Part shown: positions 24,905 to 34,332 of the stretch, piece after piece
Position numbering within the stretch: position 1 is the stretch's first letter
How the letters are laid out: each line of letters starts with the position of its first letter
DNA from: Ignavibacteria bacterium
Lineage (GTDB): Bacteria > Bacteroidota > Ignavibacteria > Tepidaquicellales > Tepidaquicellaceae
Direction of reading: 5' to 3'
Length of the DNA stretch: 39,255 bases
NCBI GenBank assembly: GCA_016929695.1
Contig: JAFGII010000071.1
Location: 1 to 39,255 of the forward strand
Program-made: the position numbers and the translations under genes
Notes under the pieces: generated by a model
Seen by the model: the letters and a program-made list of their open reading frames with translations, nothing else
Database searches by the model: none
Told to the model about the DNA's origin: nothing

Positions 24905-25867
24905 ATGGAAAAGAATATCGAACTCTCAAACGCCTCAAACAAAGCCCTGAAAGATTATATGGGACTAAAATCCGAAGAAACTTTATTAATCATTACCGAT
25001 GAAGTTTTGAGGGATATTGGACTGGCTCTCCTGATTGAAGGTCAGAAACTCTGCAAGGAAGCATTCCTTGTCGAAATGAAATCCCGTGAAATCAACGGAC
25101 AGGAACCACCACAGCAAATCACTGAATTGATGAAAAATGTTGATGTCGTTTTGTGTCCGACTTCAAAATCGTTAACTCATACAAATGCAAGACGTGAAGC
25201 AGCTACCAAAGGCGTGAGAATAGGAACAATGCCGGGTATCGGACTTAATACTATGATAAGATGTCTGAATGCCGATGCAGATAAAATTATCAAACTTACG
25301 AAAGATGTTGCGGAGAAACTCAGGAAAGCATCAGTGGTCAAAGTTATAACTGAAAAAGGAACTAACATTAATATGCCGATGAAAGACAGGAATGTAATAG
25401 AAAGCACCGGTGTACTGCGAGAAAAAGGCAACTGGGGTAATTTACCCTCAGGTGAAGTTTACCTAGCGCCATGGGAAGATAAGTCAAACGGAAAAATTGT
25501 GATTGACGGCTCGATGGCAGGAATCGGAATGCTCAGCGAACCGATAATTATTGAAGTAATAAACGGATATGCCGAAAAAATCGAAGGCGGAAAACAAGCA
25601 AAAAAATTAATCGAGTTACTGGATAAAGCAGGAAGAGAAGCAAGAGCAGTTGCTGAATTCGGATTCGGAACGAATTACAAGGCGGAACTCTGCGGAGAAA
25701 TCCTTGAAGACGAAAAGGTGTTCGGAACAATTCACATAGCATTCGGGAATAACGTTTCGATGGGCGGAAAAATCACGGTTGGCAGCCACCTTGACGGACT
25801 TGTGAAAGAACCTGATGTTTACTTTGATGACGAACTTATTATGAAGAAAGGAAAAATTGCATTTTAA
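24905..25867 (+). CDS. M29-type metalloaminopeptidase (COG2309)
   Basis: The 320-residue protein is a short member of the aminopeptidase T/AmpS family. The metal-ligand positions known from Thermus aminopeptidase T can be matched: Glu184 in LPSGEVYLAPWE, Glu251 in VAEFGFGTN, His277 in GTIHIAFGNN, and His295 and Asp297 in GSHLDGLV. It would remove N-terminal residues from small peptides in the cytoplasm. Classical members are about 400 residues; this one is shorter at the N-terminal domain, like many uncharacterised bacterial members. It follows the OPT transporter by four bases, which suggests it processes the imported peptides. Confidence 0.85.
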   Translation: MEKNIELSNASNKALKDYMGLKSEETLLIITDEVLRDIGLALLIEGQKLCKEAFLVEMKSREINGQEPPQQITELMKNVDVVLCPTSKSLTHTNARREAATKGVRIGTMPGIGLNTMIRCLNADADKIIKLTKDVAEKLRKASVVKVITEKGTNINMPMKDRNVIESTGVLREKGNWGNLPSGEVYLAPWEDKSNGKIVIDGSMAGIGMLSEPIIIEVINGYAEKIEGGKQAKKLIELLDKAGREARAVAEFGFGTNYKAELCGEILEDEKVFGTIHIAFGNNVSMGGKITVGSHLDGLVKEPDVYFDDELIMKKGKIAF

Positions 25868-26115
25868 TAAAAAATAAGTATCTTCAAAAAAAGACTACAA
25901 AAGGCTTTATTAATTTTATAAAAATATTTGATTTTAAGACATAATTGTTGATTTGTAAATATTTTTTAAAGACTTTTGCAGTCATTATTCTTAAAATCTT
26001 TGCATTTCACAAAGTTTTTATATCATATGTACAGTCTGCTTTTAAACAAAATAATCTAAAAGTAATTGATTTTTATTAATAAATAATTCATTTTAATAGG
26101 TTAAAATTTAATTAT

Positions 26116-28416
26116 ATGAAAATAAAAACATTTGTTGTTTTAATTTCAGTATTATTTCAGACTACATTTTTATTATCCGGGATAAACCCCGAAAATGTCC
26201 TCCCGGATAATTCACGAAAATGGGAAATTTATACTGATATGAAGAATGTAATTTCAATAGCAATGAGCAGAACATCAAATACAGCTTTTTGTGCAACTGA
26301 CGGCGGTATTTTCTCGGTTGATTTGAATAACGGAAATATACTACAAAAATATACTAACCTGAACGGATTAATTAATAATAATGTCACAACTGTAGCAACA
26401 GATATATACAACAGATTATGGATTGGTGCAAGTGATGGTTCAATTTCGATATATGATATAGATAAGAAATCCTGGCGATATATTTACGATATAAAAAATT
26501 CCAATGAATCAAATAAATCAATAAACGATTTTATGAATTATAATAATTTTATTTATGTCGCTACAAGTTACGGGATTCATAAAATATCAGTAACGTCATT
26601 TAATTTTATTGATGCCCCGTATTCAAAACTGGGAACATTTTCGATAAATACAAAGGTTACCGGCTTAGCATTTGCACGTGATACGATTTTTGCTTCCACT
26701 GTTGTGGGAATTGCTTATGCCCCGCTCTCTTCAAATTTAAACAGTCCTTTAAGCTGGTCAAATTATAATATTGACCCTCTTGATGAAAATGTTAATGTCA
26801 TTGAACAGTTTGACAATTTAATTTTTGCAGGTTCGCAGGACGGCTTCTGGTATTACAATTTTGCAACCTGGCAGCCATATCCTTATTCCGGGCTAGCAAC
26901 CGCTTATATCAGAAGTGCAGTTGAAATCGGGGACAGATTTTTTATATCGACCATAAATGAAGCCGTATTTGTATTCAGAGGCAATCTGATTAATTTATAT
27001 CAATATTATCAACCCGGAATATATAACGTGATTTATAAAGATAATCAGAATAATCCCATTCTCGGAGAAAATGAAAACGGAATAATATATCAATTGAACG
27101 GACAGTTTCAAAATTATTTTCCAAACGGACCAAACAGAAATCTTTTCAATTATATAACAGAAGATGATAAAGGAAATATATGGGGTGCAGGTGCATCAAG
27201 TGATGCAGGGTTTTATAAATATGACGGAAAAACATGGACTTCATATACGACAGCGACACATCCGGAAATAGGGAACAGTAATAATTTCACTAAAATAATA
27301 TGCGGAAATGGAAATATCTGGGCAATAAATTTTGGAAGCGGTCCAACAATAATCAGACCGGATAATACAATAAAGAATTACAATCCTTCCAACTCAAACT
27401 TACCGGGAATCCAAAATTTTCCAAACTTTTGTGTCCCGAACGGTGGGGCTTATGATAATAAAGGAGTTTTCTGGATAAGTTTTTATCAGCAAAACTCGGA
27501 CAGGTCTTTATATGTTTATACAGGCGATTCAATTTTTACCGGTTTTGCCAATCCTCCCATAATTTCTTATGCAAATTTGGAAGAAGTTGCAATTGATGCT
27601 TATAACACAAAGTGGATTGTATCCGGAGAACTTCCGCCCAGAGGTTTATATTTCTTTAACGAGAATAATACACTAAATGAACCGGGTGATGATGTTTACG
27701 GAATATATCAGGCAAGTGAACTAGGGGTTAATGATATATCTGATGTCATAGTTGATAAAAATAATGAGGTCTGGTTTGCAACAAATAACGGCGTATTTAT
27801 AATAAACAATCCGCTCGCAGCCATACAAAATCCGCAGCAAAAACCCACACCTATAAAACTTGGAATAATTTCAGGAGGTTTAAAAGTACCTTTTACTGAA
27901 AATTGCAGATGTATCAGCATTGATATTTTAAATCAAAAATGGATAGGTACGGAATTAAACGGAGTATTTCATCTTTCTGAGGACGGTTCGACACTAATAG
28001 AACAGTTCAACACGACAAACAGCCCGATTGCTGACAACAGAATTAACGGGATTGTTATAAGTCCTCTCACAGGGAAGGCTTATTTTGCAACTTTAAAAGG
28101 ATTATCCTCAATTACCACAGATGCAATAAAGCCTGTTAACGAATTTGACAAAATTACATGTTCGCCGAATCCGTATTTAGTACCTAACTATACGGCATTG
28201 AAAATTGACGGACTTGTCGAAAATTCGAGCGTGAAAATCATAACGCTGAACGGAGAAATAATAAGAGAATTTGATACCCCCGGAGGCAGAATTGCAACCT
28301 GGGACGGACTGGATTTAAAAGGAAACATTGTCTCTTCAGGAATTTATATAGTTGTAGCATTTAATAAAGACGGGAGCAAAGTAGGGAAAGGTAAAATCGC
28401 TGTTGTCAGAAAATAA
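26116..28416 (+). CDS. PorZ-like beta-propeller protein with C-terminal T9SS-type sorting domain
   Basis: The 766-residue exported protein has a signal peptide (about 1-21) and two stretches of propeller repeats. The N-terminal blades (NTAFCATDGGIFSVDLNNG, TNLNGLINNNVTTVATD, NRLWIGASDGSISIYDI) resemble the N-terminal propeller of PorZ and of two-component-regulator propellers. Later blades read IWGAGASS, VWFATNNGVFIINNP and KWIGTELNGVFHL. The last 85 residues (SPNPYLVPNYTALKIDGL, TWDGLDLKGNIVSSGIYIVV, GKGKIAVVRK) look like a FlgD-like or type A sorting domain used by type IX secretion. PorZ itself is a T9SS component on the cell surface. This could be PorZ or a secreted propeller protein. The gene has its own 248-base upstream region. 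Confidence 0.75.
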   Translation: MKIKTFVVLISVLFQTTFLLSGINPENVLPDNSRKWEIYTDMKNVISIAMSRTSNTAFCATDGGIFSVDLNNGNILQKYTNLNGLINNNVTTVATDIYNRLWIGASDGSISIYDIDKKSWRYIYDIKNSNESNKSINDFMNYNNFIYVATSYGIHKISVTSFNFIDAPYSKLGTFSINTKVTGLAFARDTIFASTVVGIAYAPLSSNLNSPLSWSNYNIDPLDENVNVIEQFDNLIFAGSQDGFWYYNFATWQPYPYSGLATAYIRSAVEIGDRFFISTINEAVFVFRGNLINLYQYYQPGIYNVIYKDNQNNPILGENENGIIYQLNGQFQNYFPNGPNRNLFNYITEDDKGNIWGAGASSDAGFYKYDGKTWTSYTTATHPEIGNSNNFTKIICGNGNIWAINFGSGPTIIRPDNTIKNYNPSNSNLPGIQNFPNFCVPNGGAYDNKGVFWISFYQQNSDRSLYVYTGDSIFTGFANPPIISYANLEEVAIDAYNTKWIVSGELPPRGLYFFNENNTLNEPGDDVYGIYQASELGVNDISDVIVDKNNEVWFATNNGVFIINNPLAAIQNPQQKPTPIKLGIISGGLKVPFTENCRCISIDILNQKWIGTELNGVFHLSEDGSTLIEQFNTTNSPIADNRINGIVISPLTGKAYFATLKGLSSITTDAIKPVNEFDKITCSPNPYLVPNYTALKIDGLVENSSVKIITLNGEIIREFDTPGGRIATWDGLDLKGNIVSSGIYIVVAFNKDGSKVGKGKIAVVRK

Positions 28417-28455
28417 AAGTATAATTTGTTTTTTTAAAAATAATTTATTTATAAT

Positions 28456-29220
28456 TTGTTAGTCATTCCTGTTATTGATATTAAGAACGGAAAATGCGTT
28501 CGCACTCTGCAAGGATTGGATGATAAAACCGAATATTATCAGGAAACACCCGTAAAAGTTGCAAAATTATTCCGTAAAGAAAACTTTAAAGCTATACATA
28601 TTACCGACTGGAACGGAGCCATAGAAGGTGAGATGAAAAATTACGACATCATCAAAGAAATTTCACATTCCGTCGACATCCCAATTCAGCTTGGAGGCGG
28701 AATAAGAGATATTGAGACTGCAAAAAAAATGTTCAGTGAACTCGGAGTTTACAGAGTCGTAATCGGTACAGCGGCAATAACTAAGCCGGGTTTTATTAAT
28801 AAACTGCTTGATAATTTTTCCGCTTCGAAGATTATTATCGGTATTGATGAGAAACTAAATAATGTTGTTACTAACGGATGGGTTAATTATGCCAATATTA
28901 CACCGCTTGAATTTGCAAAATTTGTTGAATCTATCGGAATAAAAAGAATAATATATCAGGATGTTACTAGAGTCGGTAATTGCTGCGGTCCTTTCCTCGG
29001 CAGGATAAAAGAAATTGCGGAAAGCACAAAATTAAAAATTACTTCAGCTGGAGGTGTGGGCTGTTACGCTGATTTAAAAGCCCTGATGGATTTAAACCTG
29101 CCCTCTGTCGACTCTGTTATGATATCCCGTGCTCTGTACGAAAATAATTTCCCCTGCCAGTATCTGTGGCGTAATATCGAAAAACTCGATATATCCCTCG
29201 ACCTGCCAAAAATAAAATAA
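28456..29220 (+). CDS. HisA-like (ProFAR isomerase family) TIM barrel with altered loop
   Basis: The 254-residue protein is clearly in the HisA/HisF family, closer to HisA: VIPVIDIKNGKCVR at the start (Asp8), QLGGGIRD (78-85), GIDEKLNNVVTNGW (129-142, Asp131), SAGGVGCYADL and MISRALYEN for the phosphate sites. HisA isomerises ProFAR to PRFAR in histidine synthesis. The two key aspartates remain, but the usual YTDI-RDGT loop reads YQDVTRVGN (167-175), so the conserved Thr and the Asp of DGT are changed. The start is a TTG (28456-28458); no ATG fits. No other his genes are nearby. It may be the genome's HisA or a repurposed paralogue, so I do not assign hisA outright. Confidence 0.8.
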   Translation: MLVIPVIDIKNGKCVRTLQGLDDKTEYYQETPVKVAKLFRKENFKAIHITDWNGAIEGEMKNYDIIKEISHSVDIPIQLGGGIRDIETAKKMFSELGVYRVVIGTAAITKPGFINKLLDNFSASKIIIGIDEKLNNVVTNGWVNYANITPLEFAKFVESIGIKRIIYQDVTRVGNCCGPFLGRIKEIAESTKLKITSAGGVGCYADLKALMDLNLPSVDSVMISRALYENNFPCQYLWRNIEKLDISLDLPKIK

Positions 29221-29627
29221 AATTTAGCGAACCGTTTTAATTCCTTTAAGGGCAGGGTGCAAATAATAATTCGAAATTACAATCCGTCACTATAAAAAAA
29301 ATCTTAAAATAAACTTCACATCACCGAAAAAATTAATATATGTACCGGTTTGAAATATTCATAAGGAGCTGATTGAAAAAATATTATCCCGAAATTCTAA
29401 TTCATATTTTCTTTTTCTTTTATAATCCACGAGTAATCATCTCCTCACATATCGTTATGAAAAGACAGTAACAGTATCAGAAGACAGTTCGCAGAGAGGG
29501 ATTATATAAACCCGAGATATTTTTCTCTGCAGAATCCCGGATTTCGTTTGTATATAATTAGTATTTTTAAATCTGCAAGAATTTATTTTCCTCTTTTTTC
29601 TTTTATTAAACCTAAAAATATATCCGT
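29221..29627. other. Non-coding gap between converging hisA-like and ccmB genes
   Basis: About 407 bases with no supportable gene, which is long for two converging genes in this dense window. The only reading frames are short and of random composition. It contains crossing complementary segments: GCAGAGA (29491-29497) with TCTCTGC (29524-29530), and GGGATT (29498-29503) with AATCCC (29533-29538). No terminator with a T tract was found. The missing ccmC that often follows ccmB is not recognisable here. Confidence 0.55.
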
Positions 29628-30296
29628 TTAATCTTCCCATATAAACCGAAAAACGAGAATTGATGCCGTTATTACTACAACCGAATAAGAAATCAATATT
29701 TGTATATCGGGCAGCAATTCCGAAAAATCTGTTCCCGTGACGGATAATTTCGTGCCATTAATAACTGACAGAAGCAGAGGCAGTAAAACAGGAAATGAAA
29801 GCACGGGATACAGAGTACCTTTCGAATTTGCCTTTGAAATAATAGCAGCGATAATTGTAGAAGCCGCTACAAGTCCCGTATTCCCAAGGAGTAAAATAAT
29901 TATAAATCCGCCAGTATCTGTAATGTGAAGTCCTGAAATTAGTATGAAAAAAATAACTATTACAATATTCAGAGCAAAAGTCAGTACAAAATTAAATAGC
30001 AGTTTACCCAGAAATATTTCCGTAGTACCCACAGAAAGTTTCAAGGCAAGAGAAGTTTCCTTTTCCTCTTCTTTAATAAAAACTCTTGCAAGTCCGCTTG
30101 AAGCCGAGAAAAAAATTGCTATCCACAACAAACCCGCAAGAACTTCCTCTGATACTATTTCATTCCCTATTGAGAAACGAATAACCGAAATAATTATTAT
30201 AACAAACATCAAAAGAGAATTTACAACATACCTGGTTCGTATTTCCGAAATCATATCTTTCTTAAATATCTGATATGTACAAGCCCATAGTCTCAT
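29628..30296 (-). CDS. ccmB: Heme exporter-type membrane protein CcmB
   Basis: The 222-residue protein has six hydrophobic segments and the CcmB pattern. The N-terminal cytoplasmic part ends IFKKDMISEIRTR, then come GLLWIAIFFSASSGLARVF, a KEEEKETSLALKLS loop, IFLGKLLFNFV, LLLGNTGLVAASTIIAAI and YPVLSFPVLLPLLLSVI. CcmB is the membrane subunit of the CcmAB ABC complex that works with CcmC in cytochrome c maturation (system I). Here neither ccmA nor ccmC is adjacent, and both flanks are intergenic gaps, so it is a single-gene unit in this window. Confidence 0.88.
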   Translation of the reverse strand: MRLWACTYQIFKKDMISEIRTRYVVNSLLMFVIIIISVIRFSIGNEIVSEEVLAGLLWIAIFFSASSGLARVFIKEEEKETSLALKLSVGTTEIFLGKLLFNFVLTFALNIVIVIFFILISGLHITDTGGFIIILLLGNTGLVAASTIIAAIISKANSKGTLYPVLSFPVLLPLLLSVINGTKLSVTGTDFSELLPDIQILISYSVVVITASILVFRFIWED

Positions 30297-30477
30297 AAGT
30301 TTGTTAAATTAAATTAAAACAGTATAATATTAAATGTAATTTACTATACACGGCTGCTCTGAAACCTGTTTCCTGAACCCTGTATCTTCTATAACTAAAT
30401 TCTGTTACTAAACTTTAAAATAAAGTTCCTGTTTTATAAATACATTTTTAAAATTTAAATTATTATCTTGAAAGTTT

Positions 30478-32928
30478 ATGGCAAAAAAACAATTAAAAAC
30501 GGCTAAAAAATCAGAATTTATAACAGTTTTTCATTATATCGGTATATTTCTGACAGCCTTGTCAACTCTGTTACTGGAATTTACATTAACGAGAATTTTG
30601 TCGGTTTCATTATGGTATAATTTTGCTTTTATGATTATAAGTATCGCTCTGCTCGGATTCGGGATCAGCGGTGTTGCTCTTTATTCTTTTAAATTTTTAA
30701 AGAAATTGCCGGTTCATATAATATTATCAGGATTATCTGTTTTTTACGGCATCAGCGTCATACTGTGTTTTATTCTGATGAACCAAATTCCTTTCGACCC
30801 TTTCAGTTTACTGTCGGATTCCAAACAATTGTTTTTTTTACCTCTATATTATATTTTAATTACTATCCCTTTCATTTTTGCGGGTTTGATAATATCTGTT
30901 CTTTTGACGAGATTCAAATCCGAAGTATCAAAATTATATTTCACTGATTTGGTCGGGGCGGGACTTGCATGCTTTGTTTTTGTGTTTTTAATGCCGGTTT
31001 TTGAGGGTAACGGTATGATTGTACTTGTTTCATTTTTTGCTTTCATCGCTGCATTTTTCTTCAGTTTCAAGGAAAATAAAAAAATCGCCGTTTTCTCAGT
31101 AATTCTGCTTGCCCTGTCATCAAATTATTTAATTAAAAAAGACACTCGGCTCGAAATTTCCGTTACACCTAACAAACAATTCATAAATCTTTTATATGAA
31201 AGACCTGATTTAAAATTACTGACCGAGTGGAATGCTTTCTCAAAAGTAGATGTAATGATAGATGAAGATGACCCTGTTGACGGATATAAACTGTATATCG
31301 GTATTATTGATGCCGGAAATTCTACAACGAATATTCCGTATGTAAAAACTTTACCGCCCGAGACAATGCCGGCTGATGCATCCAATCTTGCTTTCGTAAC
31401 GAAAGATTCTGCGGATAATGTATATATAATCGGTTCTGCGGGAGGCGGAGAAATACTCACAAGTGTTTATCACAATGCAAAGAAAGTCACGGGAGTGGAA
31501 ATAAACGTTATTCTGAACGACCTGATAACGAATAAACTTTCTTACTGGACAGGTCCTCTTATCAAAGGAAATAAAAATGTCGAAATAATAACAGACGATG
31601 CAAGGTCGGTATTAAACGGTCGGGATGAAAAATATGATGTTATTATTTCGGCTCATACGATATCGTTATCTGCCGTATCAAGCGGTGCAATGAGTATGGT
31701 GGAAAATTATATATTAACAAAAGAGGCAGTTACCGAATATATAAATAAACTTACCGATAACGGCGTATTATTTATTTCCCGTCCCGAAACACAGGTTCCT
31801 AAATTAATTACTACTTTAAGAGCCGGAGAATCCAAACTCGGAATGCAGAGTGATAATTTCGGCGAAAAAGTTTTCGTCTTCAGAAGAAAACCTCACGAAG
31901 GAACTTTTGAAAGCACGAAGAGTTATCTTGCCGGTGTCGTATATAAGAAGGACGGATTTACACAACCGGAAATAATAGAGATGCGTGACCTTGCAGATAT
32001 CCTTGGAATAGAAATCCTTTACGACAGGATATCCTTTGAAGAATCAATATACAAAAAACTTTCTGAATCAAAGGATATTGAGCCGGTTATAAACAGTATT
32101 TCAGAAGAATTAAATCTTGATTTAAGACCTGCAACTGACAACAGACCATTTTTTGATAATAATATAGGATTCGGAAACCTGACAGTACAGAATATGAAAG
32201 AGGTTTTCGCTCAGGACGAGAAAGCCATACTTGCCCTGAAAGATAAACCTGTTGCCGAGACTACATTAATTGTTTTATTTATACAGGTTGTAATAATAGC
32301 GGGAATATTTCTGCTTTTCCCGTTTCTCTTCAAAAGAAAAGACGAAAAAGGCAATAAAATCATATTTGACAGGAAACTCATATTATATTTTGCGTTTCTC
32401 GGTCTCGGATATATTATGCTTCAGATTTCAATGATGCAGAAATTTACTCTGTTTCTCGGTCAGCCTGTATATACTATGCTGACGGTTATTTCAACGATGT
32501 TAATTGCATCAGGACTCGGCAGTAAATTCTCCGTTAAATTTTCCGGTGATGTTAAGAACAAATTACTTCTTGTATTTTCATTAATTGCAATTTTCGCACT
32601 TTTTATAGGTTTAGCCGGACCTGAAATATTTTACGCACTGTCGGGACTTGGTATTGAATTCAGAATAATTATTTCTGTCCTGATGATTTTCCCGCTCGGT
32701 TTTTTCCTCGGAATGCCTTTTCCTGTCGGCATATCCAAGATTTCAGAAAACAATAATAATATGGTTCCGATATGCTGGTCAGTTAACGGATTCTTTTCAG
32801 TAACGGGTACCGTAATTGCAGTTATACTTGCAATGATTACGGGTTTTAAAATTGTATTTCTTTTAACGGCAATATTTTATATATCTGCCTATCTTTTAAT
32901 TAAATCAAAACGAATATTAAATAATTAA
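30478..32928 (+). CDS. Polytopic membrane protein with internal spermidine-synthase-like domain
   Basis: The 816-residue protein has about six membrane segments at the N-terminus (about 15-215), a soluble Rossmann domain (about 300-460), and a second membrane block of about six to seven segments (about 590-810). The soluble part has a SAM-type loop VYIIGSAGGGEILTSVYHN, VTGVEIN, VEIITDDARSVL and YDVIISAH. Spermidine synthases have GGGDG and an acidic DxxDP catalytic loop; here those are GSAGGGE and a Ser-rich loop, so polyamine synthesis is doubtful. Such membrane spermidine-synthase-like proteins are common but uncharacterised. It is followed after 10 bases by the first phosphofructokinase gene, so a shared transcript is possible. 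Confidence 0.75.
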   Translation: MAKKQLKTAKKSEFITVFHYIGIFLTALSTLLLEFTLTRILSVSLWYNFAFMIISIALLGFGISGVALYSFKFLKKLPVHIILSGLSVFYGISVILCFILMNQIPFDPFSLLSDSKQLFFLPLYYILITIPFIFAGLIISVLLTRFKSEVSKLYFTDLVGAGLACFVFVFLMPVFEGNGMIVLVSFFAFIAAFFFSFKENKKIAVFSVILLALSSNYLIKKDTRLEISVTPNKQFINLLYERPDLKLLTEWNAFSKVDVMIDEDDPVDGYKLYIGIIDAGNSTTNIPYVKTLPPETMPADASNLAFVTKDSADNVYIIGSAGGGEILTSVYHNAKKVTGVEINVILNDLITNKLSYWTGPLIKGNKNVEIITDDARSVLNGRDEKYDVIISAHTISLSAVSSGAMSMVENYILTKEAVTEYINKLTDNGVLFISRPETQVPKLITTLRAGESKLGMQSDNFGEKVFVFRRKPHEGTFESTKSYLAGVVYKKDGFTQPEIIEMRDLADILGIEILYDRISFEESIYKKLSESKDIEPVINSISEELNLDLRPATDNRPFFDNNIGFGNLTVQNMKEVFAQDEKAILALKDKPVAETTLIVLFIQVVIIAGIFLLFPFLFKRKDEKGNKIIFDRKLILYFAFLGLGYIMLQISMMQKFTLFLGQPVYTMLTVISTMLIASGLGSKFSVKFSGDVKNKLLLVFSLIAIFALFIGLAGPEIFYALSGLGIEFRIIISVLMIFPLGFFLGMPFPVGISKISENNNNMVPICWSVNGFFSVTGTVIAVILAMITGFKIVFLLTAIFYISAYLLIKSKRILNN

Positions 32929-32938
32929 ATCAATTATA

Positions 32939-34318
32939 ATGAGCAAAGACCATTTCAGAAAAAAATCACTTGGTATATTAGTCGGCGGCGGACCTGCACC
33001 CGGTATAAACGGTGTCATAAGGTCTGTCACTATTGAGGCAATAAATTCCGGGTTGAATGTAGTCGGCATATATGACGGATTTCAGTTTTTAAGTAAAGGA
33101 GACTCTACACACGTTAAGGAATTAAGGATTGAAGATGTATCAAGAATTCATTTTCTCGGAGGAAGCATTCTCGGAACTTCACGTGAAAATCCAACGACAA
33201 GCAAGGATAAAATGGATTCAACAATTAAAGCGCTTACCGAACTGCAGGTTGATTATCTTGTTACAATAGGCGGAGACGACACAGCAACAAGCGCCTATAA
33301 TATTGAGACTCTTGCAAAAGGACAAATTGAAGTTGCGCACGTCCCAAAAACAATAGATAATGACCTCCCGCTCCCCGGCAATATGCCGACATTCGGATTT
33401 CAGACTGCAAGACATATGGGAGTCAATATCATTCAGTCTCTTATGACCGATGCCTCTACTACAAACAGATGGTATTATGTTGTTACTATGGGCAGAAGTG
33501 CAGGACATCTGGCGCTGGGAATCGGTAAAGCTGCCGGAGCGACACTTACAATCATTGGCGAAGAATTCAGAGACAACAAAATAAAATTCGAAACTATATG
33601 TGATATGCTCGAAGCATCTATAATAAAAAGAATGGCAATGGGACATTCATACGGTCTTGCGGTACTTGCCGAAGGTGTTATTTACAGAATTGATATGGAA
33701 GAACTGAAGGATAATCCGTATGTTAATCTTGAAAAAGATACACACGGAAATATAAGACTGTCGGAAATAGACCTTGGAAGAATAGCAAAAGATGAAGTAC
33801 GAAGGAGATTAAAAGAAAGAGGAATTATAGTTACAATAGTAAACAAAGATATTGGATACGAGTTAAGATGTGCCGACCCGATTCCGTTCGATTGTGAATA
33901 TACGCAGGACCTCGGATATGCGGCAGTCAGATATCTTCTGAGCGGTCACAGCGGTGCTATTGTTACTGTTGATAAAGGTAAACTGATTCCTATTAAATTC
34001 GGCGATATAATAAATAAGGAAGGAAGAATAAAAGTCAGGGAAGTTGATATAGATTCCGACAGTTACAAGGTGGCGCGAAAATATATGATAAGAATTGAGC
34101 AAAGTGACTTCGACGAATTAAAGAATGTTGCAAGGCTTGCATTAATCGGCAATATGACTTCATCTGAATTTGTGGAAAAATATAAATACCTTATTAACGA
34201 CCCACCGATAAAAAACGCAAATAAAACATACAAGCACACGACGAATGCGGATCTACCGGAGAAGCTGAATGAAGATAAAGAAAATAAAACAGAGGTACGT
34301 AATAATAAAAAAAAATAA
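32939..34318 (+). CDS. 6-phosphofructokinase family, predicted PPi-dependent
   Basis: The 459-residue protein is a phosphofructokinase: VGGGPAPGINGVIRS at the nucleotide site, GGDDT (111-115), PKTIDNDLPLPG (136-147), FGFQTARHMG, VVTMGRSAGHLAL and LAEGV. In this family the second Asp of GGDD together with Lys in PKTIDND marks use of pyrophosphate; ATP enzymes have Gly at the first of these sites. It is therefore predicted to use PPi and could run reversibly between fructose-6-phosphate and the 1,6-bisphosphate. It is longer than the next protein because of an insert and a charged Asn/Lys-rich tail (about 425-459). It is 14 bases before a second phosphofructokinase gene. Confidence 0.9.
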   Translation: MSKDHFRKKSLGILVGGGPAPGINGVIRSVTIEAINSGLNVVGIYDGFQFLSKGDSTHVKELRIEDVSRIHFLGGSILGTSRENPTTSKDKMDSTIKALTELQVDYLVTIGGDDTATSAYNIETLAKGQIEVAHVPKTIDNDLPLPGNMPTFGFQTARHMGVNIIQSLMTDASTTNRWYYVVTMGRSAGHLALGIGKAAGATLTIIGEEFRDNKIKFETICDMLEASIIKRMAMGHSYGLAVLAEGVIYRIDMEELKDNPYVNLEKDTHGNIRLSEIDLGRIAKDEVRRRLKERGIIVTIVNKDIGYELRCADPIPFDCEYTQDLGYAAVRYLLSGHSGAIVTVDKGKLIPIKFGDIINKEGRIKVREVDIDSDSYKVARKYMIRIEQSDFDELKNVARLALIGNMTSSEFVEKYKYLINDPPIKNANKTYKHTTNADLPEKLNEDKENKTEVRNNKKK

Positions 34319-34332
34319 CATAATATAGTATA

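Noticed and set aside
25930-25998. GATTTTAAGA / TCTTAAAATC inverted repeat before the PorZ-like gene
   Set aside because: Arms are almost pure A/T and 49 bases apart in very AT-rich DNA; likely chance.
29374-29472. Short plus-strand frame starting TTG behind AAGGAG
   Set aside because: Only about 30 codons, low-complexity Phe/Ile content and no homology I can recognise.
29455-29640. 61-residue minus-strand frame after ccmB, considered as a ccmC or ccmD remnant
   Set aside because: Composition is Lys/Arg/Ile-rich without membrane segments or the WxWD-type motif of CcmC.
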